From Halomicrobium salinisoli (GTDB lineage: Archaea > Halobacteriota > Halobacteria > Halobacteriales > Haloarculaceae): DNA of 64,000 nucleotides. The stretch lies in the NCBI RefSeq assembly GCF_020405185.1, contig NZ_CP084463.1, forward strand, positions 620,001-684,000, written 5' to 3'. The position numbers and the translations under genes are program-made. A model generated the notes under the pieces. It did no database searches. It was not told the DNA's origin and saw nothing but the letters and a program-made list of their open reading frames with translations. Numbering within the stretch: the stretch's first letter is position 1; each line of letters begins with the position of its first letter. Below, piece by piece: positions 52,798 through 61,387 of this stretch.

Positions 52798-53079
52798 ATG
52801 ACGTACGGACCCGACGCCGTGCACGAACTCATCGTCGAGTCCGGGTGGTCGTATCCGGTGAGCGCGGGGCGGCTGGAGCGGAACATGCCGATGGAGAACG
52901 TCGTCATCGACGCGGCGGGCAACTCCATGATGCTGTCGGAGCTCCTCCACGCGGCGGAGGCCGACCGCTTCGAGAGCCGCGAGGACCTCGAGCGGAAGCT
53001 CGGGCCCGTCTGCGAGTCGGAGAGCCGGGCCCGGCAGTCGGGGATCGTCGACCGGCTCAAGCGGACGTTCCTCGGCTGA
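52798..53079 (+). CDS. Conserved small haloarchaeal protein
   Basis: A 93-residue cytosolic protein: WSYPVSAGRLERNMPMENVV, IDAAGNSMMLSELLHAAEAD, RFESREDLERKLGPVCESES and a basic end VDRLKRTFLG. No catalytic motif recognised. ATG at 52798 follows TGTATTTATCATT, a TATA about 25-33 bp upstream, so the start is well supported. Its stop is one base before the next ATG, making an operon with the membrane protein at 53081. Confidence 0.72.
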   Translation: MTYGPDAVHELIVESGWSYPVSAGRLERNMPMENVVIDAAGNSMMLSELLHAAEADRFESREDLERKLGPVCESESRARQSGIVDRLKRTFLG

Positions 53080-53080
53080 T

Positions 53081-54139
53081 ATGAACAGGCTTCGCGCACT
53101 CTCCCGGGGCGGGGGCGGCCTGGTCGTACTGCTCGCGCTCTGGGCGACGATCCACTACGGCGGGTCGCCGCTCCGGTTCGCGCCGGCCCTGCTCGTCGGC
53201 GTCGTCGGCGCCGGCCTCCCCGCCGCCTTCGCCTGGCTCAAGGGCGCCGTCAGGTCGCTGCGGCGGCGGCTCGCCGACGCGGACGAGGGCTTCAGCGCGG
53301 AGCAGGGATCGATCTTCGTCTCCGAGGGCGTCGTCGACGACGCCGTCGACTGCCTGGAGTCGATCCGGTCGGCCCTCGGAGACGACGAGCGGTTCGACGA
53401 GGTGGAGCGCGAGGCGTTCGAGGAGGGGCCGGGGCTGTCGGTGCTGCACGGCGGGTTCCACAACTCGTTCGTCCGGATCACCGGCGCCGGGCGGGTCGTC
53501 GTCACCGGCGCTTCCGAACAGACCGGCGCCCTCGCGGACCTCGTGAGCGAGAGCCAGTCGCTGTCCTTCGAGCGGACGCGCGACAATCCCTTCGAGGGCG
53601 CCGAACCGGTCCGCGGCGCGCCGCGGGTGTTCCTCGGCGTCCTCGTCTTCGTGGTCCTCCTGGCGGGGGTCAACGCCGTCGGCGCGGCGGCGTACACGGC
53701 CGACGCGTACAACCCGGCCGAGCGGCTGGTGCTCGTCGGCATCGACGCCCAGGGCGACGCCGACCCGGGCGTCTCGGGGACGGACGCCAGGCTCTCGAAG
53801 GCGGCGTTCCTCGCGACGGTCGTCGACGAGGGGTCCACGGAAGTACGGTGGGCCGGGAACGACTCCGGCCGCGTGGCCGAACAGGGACGCCAGGCGCTGG
53901 TCGCCTCCCGCGACGCCCGGCGGCTCCTAGAGGCGGTCCGCAGCGGGTCGCCGACGGCGGACCAGCGCGATCGGGCCGACCGCATCGAACGCCGGCTGGC
54001 CGAGGCGGAGCGCTCGGTGGCGGACGCCCTGGACGAGCGGGCCGATCAGGGTGCCGTCGGAGAGACGACAGAGATCAGCCGGCTCAGCGAACGGCTCCGG
54101 GCGAGCGACGAGGCGGTCGCCCGACTCGCGCGCGCGTGA
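53081..54139 (+). CDS. Two-helix membrane protein with a cytosolic and an exported domain
   Basis: A 352-residue protein of unknown function. One or two N-terminal helices (GGLVVLLALWATIHYGG; FAPALLVGVVGAGLPAAFAW), a 130-residue soluble domain (GSIFVSEGVVDDAVDCLESI; NSFVRITGAGRVVVTGASEQ), a helix VFLGVLVFVVLLAGVNAVGAAAY, then a mostly helical, charged C-terminal domain (ARRLLEAVRSG; IERRLAEAERSVADALDERA). Coupled to the small gene at 52798. No family recognised. Confidence 0.7.
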   Translation: MNRLRALSRGGGGLVVLLALWATIHYGGSPLRFAPALLVGVVGAGLPAAFAWLKGAVRSLRRRLADADEGFSAEQGSIFVSEGVVDDAVDCLESIRSALGDDERFDEVEREAFEEGPGLSVLHGGFHNSFVRITGAGRVVVTGASEQTGALADLVSESQSLSFERTRDNPFEGAEPVRGAPRVFLGVLVFVVLLAGVNAVGAAAYTADAYNPAERLVLVGIDAQGDADPGVSGTDARLSKAAFLATVVDEGSTEVRWAGNDSGRVAEQGRQALVASRDARRLLEAVRSGSPTADQRDRADRIERRLAEAERSVADALDERADQGAVGETTEISRLSERLRASDEAVARLARA

Positions 54140-54815
54140 CGACCGGCGGGTGACGCGGCGACTGCAGCCCACCGGTGCCGGATTCGCCTCGTTCGACGCG
54201 GACTGTTCCCGGCCGCGAGACGACCGCGCGACCGGCGAACCCCGGCACTGCGGCGGGGTCGATCCATCTCTCGAACAGGAGATGTCGTTCATAAATATAG
54301 AATAGTATAGTGAAATGGAGTCGAGGGTAGACGGTCTCTGACAACCGATTCGGAGGATCACAGAACGACACCGCGAGACGGATTCGATAACTCGTGGCCG
54401 AATTGACTCGTCTGTGGGTGGTCTACCGTATGACTGAAATTCTGTTCGGTAATAGAGAACGATCTGTCGCGGTGTCTCAGATTCGTAACGCAGGTACACG
54501 TGTGATAGCCAGGGGAATCGATCGCTCTCCGCGGAACGAAAACGTACTTTCGTTATGATTTGTCGAACGCAGGTGTCTGTTACAGAACGTCTCCCAGCAA
54601 GCGACCGACTCACCGCTCCGCCCGGGCTGGATCGTCCGCGTCGACCGCGTCGGTGTGTCCCTCGACCGGGAACTGCGATACCGCTACACGGGCCGTCTAC
54701 CGTTCCGTGCGGTCGACTCGCGGGGTACGGGCGATGCGTCCCTCGTCCCCCCATCGCGTCCACCCGTCGGTCGTCGGCGCCTCGGGTGACGCGACGCGCG
54801 ACCGCGGTCCGGGCC
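54140..54815. other. 676-bp intergenic region
   Basis: Two convergent transcription units end here. I see no supported ORF or RNA. An AT-rich patch lies at about 54289-54316 (CATAAATATAGAATAGTATAG) and could be a cryptic promoter or termination region. Confidence 0.5.
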
Positions 54816-55982
54816 TCAGTCCGCGGTCGTGTCCGACTGCTCGACCGCCGTGGTCACGTCGACGTCCGGGTAGCCGTGGGCCAGCGCCTCGTCGGTCCGC
54901 GCGTCGAACAGGTGCAGGTCGTCCTCGTCGAACGTGAGAGCGACCGACTCGTCCTCCGCCGGTTCGACTTCAGTGGGAGCGCGGGCCCTGAACTCCCGTC
55001 CGGCGACGTCGAGGTAGATGAAGTTGTCCGAGCCGACGATCTCGACGACGTCGACGGTGGCCTCGATGCGCTTGCCCGGCGGCGCTTCGGCGTCGATCCT
55101 GATGTCCTCGGGCCGGACGCCGAGGACCATGTCCGTCGTCGAGGGATCGAGCTGGTCGAGGAAGCGGCTGCTGACTGCGTAGCTGAAGCCGTCGCCGACG
55201 AGCGTCCCGGCGCCGTCGGCGTCGCGCTCCAGTTCCACGTCCCGGAAGTTCATGCTGGGGCTGCCGACGAAGTCGGCGACGAACTGGTTGACGGGCTCGT
55301 GATAGACCTCCTTGGGCGCGCCCACCTGCTGGAGTTCGCCGTGGTTCAGGATGACGATGCGGTCGGCCATCGTCATCGCCTCCTCCTGGTCGTGGGTCAC
55401 GTACACCGTCGTGATGCCGACCTCGGAGTGGATGCGCGCGAGTTCGGTGCGCATGTGCTTGCGGAGCTTCGCGTCCAGGTTCGACAGCGGCTCGTCGAAC
55501 AGGAACAGGGAGGGCTCGCGGACGATGGCCCGCCCCGTCGCGACGCGCTGTTGTTGGCCGCCGGACAGCGAGGCGGGCTTCTTCTCGAGGAGGTCCTCGA
55601 TGCCCATCATCTCGGCGGCGTTCTCGACGCGGCGGTCGATCTCCTCGTCGTCGAGGTCGGTGCTCAGATGCAGGCCGTAGGCCATGTTCTGGCGGACGGT
55701 CTTGTGCGGGTACAGCGCGTAGGACTGGAACACCATCGCGATGTCGCGGTCCTTGGGCGCCTTCTCGTTGATCCGCTCGCCGCCGAGCCTGATCTCGCCG
55801 TCCGTGACTGTTTCGAGACCGGCGATCATCCGGAGCGTCGTCGACTTGCCGCAGCCGGACGGACCGACGACGACGATGAACTCGCCGTCCCGGATGTCCA
55901 GGTCGAGCTCCTCGACCGCGACGATCGTCTCCGCCTGCGTGTCGAACACCTTCGTGACGTTATCGAGTTCGAGTCGTGCCAT
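54816..55982 (-). CDS. Carbohydrate ABC transporter ATPase (MalK/UgpC type)
   Basis: A 388-residue ATP-binding subunit. Walker A GPSGCGKST at residues 40-48, LSGGQQQRVATGRAIVREP (signature) and LFLFDEPLSNLDAKLR (Walker B) are followed by VYVTHDQEEAMTMADRIVIL (switch His). The C-terminal 140 residues hold the MalK-type OB/TOBE domain (VLGVRPEDIRID), which separates it from peptide transporters. It is the last gene of a binding protein, permease, permease, ATPase order. 84 bp separate it from the second permease. Confidence 0.95.
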   Translation of the reverse strand: MARLELDNVTKVFDTQAETIVAVEELDLDIRDGEFIVVVGPSGCGKSTTLRMIAGLETVTDGEIRLGGERINEKAPKDRDIAMVFQSYALYPHKTVRQNMAYGLHLSTDLDDEEIDRRVENAAEMMGIEDLLEKKPASLSGGQQQRVATGRAIVREPSLFLFDEPLSNLDAKLRKHMRTELARIHSEVGITTVYVTHDQEEAMTMADRIVILNHGELQQVGAPKEVYHEPVNQFVADFVGSPSMNFRDVELERDADGAGTLVGDGFSYAVSSRFLDQLDPSTTDMVLGVRPEDIRIDAEAPPGKRIEATVDVVEIVGSDNFIYLDVAGREFRARAPTEVEPAEDESVALTFDEDDLHLFDARTDEALAHGYPDVDVTTAVEQSDTTAD

Positions 55983-56066
55983 GGTTTATCATTGAGGTTT
56001 GCTTCGTTGCGCTGTCATATATTCGTTAGCGCTCTGTTCGGGCCGAGCGGGCCGGAACGAACCACT

Positions 56067-56912
56067 CTATCCGCCTCCGGGGGAGCCGCCCAGGCCAGCG
56101 CCGACGTAGCGACGGGACAGGCCGTAGAAGATCACCGGCGGCGCGACGAGCAACACGAGCGACGCCATCAGCACGTTCCACTCCCGGAGCACGTCGCTCC
56201 CGAGGATGTAGTAGATCGCGACGGTGGCTGTCCGGTTGGACTCGTCGGTCGTCAGGACGAACACCCACAGGAAGTTGTTCCAGGCGGTCAGGAAGGCGAA
56301 GAGTGCCGCCGCGGCGACCGCCGGCAGGCTCAGCGGGAGCACGATCCGGAGGAACGCGGTCAGTTCGTTGTGGCCGTCGATCAGCGCCGCCTCCTCGATG
56401 TTCTCCGGGATGCCCTGCCGGAAGAACCCCTGGAGCAGCCAGATGTTCTGGGGCAACACGAAGATCGATAGTGCGATGATGATGCCAGTGAGGGTGTTCA
56501 CCAGATCGAGGAAGAAGAACACCTCGTACACCGGGATCGTCAGCACGATCCAGGGGAACATGATGGTGAACACGGCGGTGTAGAACAGCGCCTGTCGGCC
56601 GGGGAAGTCCAGCCGCGCGAAGGCGTAGGCCCCCGGGATGGCGAAGAACAGCGAGATGATCGTCGCCGCGATGGAGACGATGATGCTGTTGCCGAAGTAC
56701 GTCTGGAAGGCGAACCGGTCCCAGATCGCGAGATACGATTCGAGCGTGAGCTGGCCGAGGTCCGGGATGAACCCGGTGTCGGGGCTGATCGCCGCGATGT
56801 TGGTCAGGATCGACGTCCGGATCACCCAGTAGTACGGGACGACCGCCCACAGGGTGAACGCGGCGATACCGGCGTACAGCAGCAGTTTGGCTCGTTTGTT
56901 TTCGTTGAGCAT
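56067..56912 (-). CDS. Carbohydrate ABC transporter permease (MalG type)
   Basis: A 281-residue inner-membrane permease with six helices. The EAA loop, which docks the ATPase, reads NIEEAALIDGHNELTAFLRI VLP in two parts (EAALIDG, then RIVLPLSLP). Start MLNENKRAKLLLYAGIAAFTLW; FGNSIIVSIAATIISLFFAI and FPWIVLTIPVYEVFFFLDLV follow the MalG order. It begins 11 bp after the end of the first permease gene. Confidence 0.93.
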   Translation of the reverse strand: MLNENKRAKLLLYAGIAAFTLWAVVPYYWVIRTSILTNIAAISPDTGFIPDLGQLTLESYLAIWDRFAFQTYFGNSIIVSIAATIISLFFAIPGAYAFARLDFPGRQALFYTAVFTIMFPWIVLTIPVYEVFFFLDLVNTLTGIIIALSIFVLPQNIWLLQGFFRQGIPENIEEAALIDGHNELTAFLRIVLPLSLPAVAAAALFAFLTAWNNFLWVFVLTTDESNRTATVAIYYILGSDVLREWNVLMASLVLLVAPPVIFYGLSRRYVGAGLGGSPGGG

Positions 56913-56923
56913 GTCCGGTCACC

Positions 56924-57871
56924 TCAGACGTAGAGGTCTTCCTCCTGATCGATGGCCTTCACGTAGATCAGCGCGGCCGTCATGGACAGCAGGACCATCG
57001 CCATCCCGATCGTGTAGGCCCGCGCGAAGTTGTTGTTGACGAAGGCCACGCGGTAGGTCAGGATGCTGAGCAGCATCGTCCTCGTCCCCGGACCACCGCC
57101 GGTCAGCGCGAACGGCTGGTCGAACTCGGCGATGTTCCACGCCGTCCGCAGCGCGAGGATGACGATGGTCGGGATCAGCAGCCGCGGCACCGTCACGTCG
57201 CGGAACCGCTGGAGACGGTTCGCGCCTGACTGGGCCGCCGCCTCGTACTGCTCTTTCGGGATGCTCGAGAGGGCCGCCGCGTAGATGATGGCCGAGTACG
57301 CGTAGTCGTGCCAGGTCTGGGCGACGATAAGCGAGACGAACGGCCAGAATCCCGTCGCGAGGAACGACGGCGTGTCTACCCCGACTATCGCGAACAACTT
57401 GGACACGAACCCGAAGTCGTTGTCCAGGAACCACATCCAGATCACGCCGCCGGCCAGCGGCGCCGAGAAGTACGGCGACATGATCACGGCACCCATCCAG
57501 TCCTTCAACGCGTCTTTCATCTCGTTCAGCAGGAGCGCAGCGAGCAGGCCGAGCGCCAGCTGCAGGAACGTGGTCCCGGCGACGAAGACGATCGTCCACC
57601 CGAACGCGTAGACGAACAGGTCGTTCGTCAACAGCCACTGGTAGTTCGCGAGCCCGACGAACTGGCCGGGCTCGCCGAGTTGCGTATCGGTGAACGTCAT
57701 CGACACGCCGCGAGCGATCGGGTAGTAGAACAGGGCCGTGAACGCGAGGAACGTCGGCAGGATGAACACGTACCCGGCCCAGTTCTCCCTGAGTCGATCC
57801 GTGATGCTCCGCTCATTGAGCCCGTACTCCTCGCGGATCTCCTCAGGGGAGCGGGCTTGCTCTTGAGCCAT
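56924..57871 (-). CDS. Carbohydrate ABC transporter permease (MalF type)
   Basis: A 315-residue permease. A cytoplasmic start (MAQEQARSPEEIREEYGL) precedes WAGYVFILPTFLAFTALFYY, the MalF/UgpA-type first helix. The EAA loop is EQYEAAAQSGANRLQRF, then VTVPRLLIP. LTGGGPGTRTMLLSILTYRV is the usual late family motif. I chose ATG 57871; longer frames extend antisense into the binding-protein gene. 191 bp separate it from that gene. Confidence 0.93.
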   Translation of the reverse strand: MAQEQARSPEEIREEYGLNERSITDRLRENWAGYVFILPTFLAFTALFYYPIARGVSMTFTDTQLGEPGQFVGLANYQWLLTNDLFVYAFGWTIVFVAGTTFLQLALGLLAALLLNEMKDALKDWMGAVIMSPYFSAPLAGGVIWMWFLDNDFGFVSKLFAIVGVDTPSFLATGFWPFVSLIVAQTWHDYAYSAIIYAAALSSIPKEQYEAAAQSGANRLQRFRDVTVPRLLIPTIVILALRTAWNIAEFDQPFALTGGGPGTRTMLLSILTYRVAFVNNNFARAYTIGMAMVLLSMTAALIYVKAIDQEEDLYV

Positions 57872-58062
57872 GGTCTGGTAGGGTGAACTGTTGCCTGGAG
57901 AATAAATCTTTGCCACACGTTGACAGATGACACGACAGTCGCGGCCGTAACGGACCGCGGCGCGCGCGCGGCGCAGTCGAGCGAGCGGCGGGACGCGAGC
58001 AACGCCGCCGACCGCGTTGCAGCGCGGTGGTCCCGCGACCGGCGGAGCGCTCGTCCCGACAC

Positions 58063-59673
58063 TCAGGAGGGGACCTCGCCCTGGTTCTCCTCCTCGAGTC
58101 GGGTCATGATCCGGTCCCGGATGATCCCGGGGGTCTCCTCGGCGCTGTGCTGGCCAGCGATGGCCTGGCTGAGCGTCTCGTTGATGTCGGTCCAACGGAT
58201 GGGATCGGTGGGCCAGACGTTCCAGGGACCGCCCGTGTTGGAGTACTGGGCGCCGTACTCCTGCTGGTTCTGGATGGACTGCTCGAAGTTCTGCGGGAGG
58301 TCGTACTCGCTCCTGAGCGAGTCCATCAGGGGCGCCATGCCGGGGAAGGCCTCGTAGTACTCGCCCCACGCCGGGAGCACGAAGTCCTCGTCGGTGAAGA
58401 GGTACTGGCCGAGGGCCCAGGCGCCCTCCTGCTCCTGGTCGCTCACGTCGGAGAAGATAGTGTGGCACTGTTCGAGCCCCCACACGTGGCCGCCGTGCTG
58501 TCCCTCGACGCCGCTGAGGTCGTCGATGCCGATCGCGTTGCCGAAGTCCGGGTCCACTCTCGGGTTCGGCAGCAGCATGAAGTCGCCCTCCCCGTCGTTC
58601 CAGCCGATCTGAGCGTCCTCGCTGACCGAGTACCATCGGTTCGCCGTCGCCAGGGCGTAGGTGAACGAGGCGACCCGGCCGCTGAGCATCAGGGCGGGGA
58701 TGTCCTCGTCGCCCCGCTGGGAGGCCTCGTCGCTGCTGAACTGGTCGGCCAGCTGGACGCAGGCCTTGATCATGCCGTCGGTCTTCTGGCGGTCCTCCTC
58801 CATCTCCTCGTTGGCGACCACCACGTCGGGATCGGTGCCCTCGCCGCGCATCCACGGGTCGGTGCCGTCCGTGTAGGCAGTGCGAGCGTAGCCCCAGTAG
58901 GACTCGAGGTCGCCCGGGACGCCCGTCTCCTCGTAGGCGATGATGTCCTGCTCCTGGTCGATCCGCTGGAGGACCTCGTAGAACTTGCTCCAGGTGTTGA
59001 GCTCCTCCATCGGGTTCTCGACGCCGGCCTGCGAGAACGTCTTCGGCCGGATGCCGAGGTTGCTGTTGGTGTGGCGGATGGCGCCCAGCGCCCACCAGTA
59101 GTCGCGGAAGTTGGCGATCTGCTGGCTCGCCGGCGTCAGGTCGTCCGGGAAGGAGTCGCTCTCCTCGAAGAACGACTGGTGGTCGGCCAGCCGCCCGTCC
59201 TTGAGATACTGAATGCCGAGACCGCCCGACTCGGCGAGTGCCGGGACGTTCCCGGCCGAGACGGCCGACGTAATCGTGTTCTGGATGTCGCCGTACGACG
59301 CGGTCTGCAGGTTGGCCTCGTATCCCTCGTTCTTCGAGCCGAAGTCCTCCATCGACGACTGGTAGTGCTCCTGAATGTCGCCGTTCTCCACGGCGTTGGC
59401 GGAGATGAACGTGATGCTGGTGGTGTCGCTGCCGCCGCCGTCGCCGCCGTCGGTGTCGGTGTCGCCGCCGTCACCGCCGCCCCCGCCACCGTCACCGCCG
59501 CCATCGCCGTCGCCGCCGTCGCCGCCGTCGCCGCTACAGCCGGCGAGCGCGCCCAGCGCACCCGCGCTCGCGGCTCCGGTCGTCATCTTGACGAAGTCGC
59601 GGCGCGAGGTCTCGCCGTCCGCCTCCGCCGTCTGGTCGGTCACGGATTCGTCACTCTTGTCACTAGTTGGCAT
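58063..59673 (-). CDS. Carbohydrate ABC transporter solute-binding lipoprotein
   Basis: A 536-residue family 1-type binding protein. Tat motif TSRRDFVKMTTGAAS, lipobox LAGC at about Cys46, then an extreme Gly/Asp linker of some 35 residues, apparently a repeat-expanded tether. The binding domain has ITFISANAVENG, NTITSAVSAGNVPALAESGG, DEDIPALMLSGRVASFTYAL and the typical GGHVWGLEQCHTIFSD. The genes beside it (ThuA, dehydrogenase, dgoD) suggest a sugar or sugar-acid ligand, but the identity is open. Confidence 0.92.
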   Translation of the reverse strand: MPTSDKSDESVTDQTAEADGETSRRDFVKMTTGAASAGALGALAGCSGDGGDGGDGDGGGDGGGGGGDGGDTDTDGGDGGGSDTTSITFISANAVENGDIQEHYQSSMEDFGSKNEGYEANLQTASYGDIQNTITSAVSAGNVPALAESGGLGIQYLKDGRLADHQSFFEESDSFPDDLTPASQQIANFRDYWWALGAIRHTNSNLGIRPKTFSQAGVENPMEELNTWSKFYEVLQRIDQEQDIIAYEETGVPGDLESYWGYARTAYTDGTDPWMRGEGTDPDVVVANEEMEEDRQKTDGMIKACVQLADQFSSDEASQRGDEDIPALMLSGRVASFTYALATANRWYSVSEDAQIGWNDGEGDFMLLPNPRVDPDFGNAIGIDDLSGVEGQHGGHVWGLEQCHTIFSDVSDQEQEGAWALGQYLFTDEDFVLPAWGEYYEAFPGMAPLMDSLRSEYDLPQNFEQSIQNQQEYGAQYSNTGGPWNVWPTDPIRWTDINETLSQAIAGQHSAEETPGIIRDRIMTRLEEENQGEVPS

Positions 59674-59695
59674 GCGGCCGAAATTGTCGTTTGAT

Positions 59696-59717
59696 TACAT
59701 AAATAATTAATTATGTA
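59696..59717. promoter_or_regulatory. Palindrome TACATAA-N8-TTATGTA before the sugar ABC operon
   Basis: Perfect 7-bp arms around ATAATTAA, 23-44 bp upstream of the binding protein start; the AT-rich core includes the probable TATA. It fits an operator for sugar-responsive control of the operon. Confidence 0.55.
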
Positions 59718-59794
59718 GTTGTCACCAAAAGCGAGCGGAGTAATCGTTCACTCTGCACGACACTTATTTACCGCGGGGAAGACCACGTGGTGGT

Positions 59795-61354
59795 GTGACA
59801 CACGACGAGCTCGCCAGCGGGGTCCAGCGCGTCTGCGACGTCGTCGAGACCGCGCTCGGCCCGTTCGGCGCGAACAAGCTCCTGATCGGGAGCGACGGGA
59901 CCGTCACGGCGACCGCTTCGTCCACCGAACTGCTGGACCGGCTCGAGGTCACCGATCCCGCGGTGACGCTGCTGGAGACTGCCGCGTCGGGCTTCGGGGA
60001 GCGCTACGGCGACGGGACGGGGACCGTCGTCGCGCTCGCCGGGGCCCTACTGGACGAGGCCGACGCCCTCGCGGAGCACGGGCTACACCCGACGGCCATA
60101 GAGCGAGGGTACCGCGAGGCGCTCGACGCCGCCCTCGACGCGGTCGACCGCGGCGCCCGGCCGCTGTCGGCCTTCGGACCGGCCGCCGTGGCCAGGACTG
60201 CGCTGACGGGCACACGCGACCCCGGAGCCCGGCGGACCGTGGCGGACCGGATCGCGGCGGCCGTCGAGAGCGCCGGTCCCGAGGCGAGCGACCACGTCCG
60301 CGTGGTCTCGCGGACCGGCGGCGCGACCGCCGAGACGGACCTGGTCCGCGGGACCGTCCTCGAGCGCGGTCCGGTCCTCGACGCGATGCCGCGGTCGGTC
60401 GAGGGCGGCGTCGCGGTGCTGTCCTCGACCGTCGACGTGCCCCACGTGGGGAGCCAGACGGGCCGGGTGACCCGGCGCGTCGTCCTCGACGCGGACTCCT
60501 TCGAGGACAGGGAAGCCGTCGCCGAGTACGAGTCCGGAGCGTTCGAGGAGCGCCTGCGGGCGGTGCTCGACGCCGGCTGTCGCGCCGTGATCACGGAGCG
60601 CGCCGTCAACGAGCGGGTCCAGGCCGAACTCGCGGCCCGGGGGATCCTCGGCGTCCAGCGCGTGGACGCGGACGAACTCGACCAGATCGCGCGCGCCACC
60701 GGCGCGACCGTCGTCCCCACGCTCGATCAGATCACGGACGACGTGCTGGGAACGGGGACCGTCTCCGTCCAGCGGAAGGCGGGGTCGGACGTCACCGTCG
60801 TCGAGTCCGACGCCGGCGAGCCGACCTACACCGTGTTCTGCCGCGCCCCGGATCCCCGGAGCGCCACGGCGTTCGAGCACTCCGTCGACGCCGCCGTCGC
60901 GGCCACGGCCGCCGCGGTCCGGGACGGGCGCGTCGTGCCGGGCGGGGGCGCAGTCGAGATGACGGCCGCCCGCGCGGTCGACGAGGCCGCCCGGTCGATG
61001 GACGGCCGCCACCGGATCGCCGCGGAGGGGTTCGGCCGGGCGATCACGACCGTTCCGCGGGCGCTGGCCGCGACCGCCGGACTCGACGCCGGGCGCGCAG
61101 TGATCCGCCTGCGCGTCGCCCGCAGCGAGGGCCGGGACGCCGTCGGGATCGACGCCCTCGCCGGCGGGACGACGGACGTGCTCGGCGAGGACCCGATCGT
61201 CGAACCGGTCTCGCTCAAGCGCGCGGCGTTCTCCGCCGCGACGGACCTCGCGACCCAGCTGGTCCGGATCGACGAGCGCCTCGAAGCCACCGACCTCGGC
61301 GGCGAGGAGCCGGACCCGCCCGACGAGGTGCCGTTCAGGGAGGGCGAGCTCTGA
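59795..61354 (+). CDS. Divergent group II chaperonin (thermosome-like), paralogue A
   Basis: A 519-residue protein of the thermosome/CCT family: VVETALGPFGANKLLIGSDG at the start, GDGTGTVVALAGALL (about 72-86; usual GDGTTT, so one Thr is Gly), VVPGGGAVEMTAAR (about 380) and, near the end, VGIDALAGGTTDVLGEDPIV. Catalytic Asp of GDG is kept. The sequence is far from standard haloarchaeal CctA-C and lacks their Gly/Met-rich tail. Start is GTG at 59795, 24-34 bp after CTTATTTACC. It faces a second divergent paralogue. Confidence 0.85.
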   Translation: MTHDELASGVQRVCDVVETALGPFGANKLLIGSDGTVTATASSTELLDRLEVTDPAVTLLETAASGFGERYGDGTGTVVALAGALLDEADALAEHGLHPTAIERGYREALDAALDAVDRGARPLSAFGPAAVARTALTGTRDPGARRTVADRIAAAVESAGPEASDHVRVVSRTGGATAETDLVRGTVLERGPVLDAMPRSVEGGVAVLSSTVDVPHVGSQTGRVTRRVVLDADSFEDREAVAEYESGAFEERLRAVLDAGCRAVITERAVNERVQAELAARGILGVQRVDADELDQIARATGATVVPTLDQITDDVLGTGTVSVQRKAGSDVTVVESDAGEPTYTVFCRAPDPRSATAFEHSVDAAVAATAAAVRDGRVVPGGGAVEMTAARAVDEAARSMDGRHRIAAEGFGRAITTVPRALAATAGLDAGRAVIRLRVARSEGRDAVGIDALAGGTTDVLGEDPIVEPVSLKRAAFSAATDLATQLVRIDERLEATDLGGEEPDPPDEVPFREGEL

Positions 61355-61387
61355 GGGCGCCGGCCACTGGTCTCACGGTCCTTCCTC

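Noticed and set aside
54555..56471. Very long plus-strand open frame opposite the ABC ATPase and permease
   Set aside because: It is antisense to clearly recognisable genes; the translation is Arg/Val/Asp-rich without any motif, as expected from GC-rich codon shadows.
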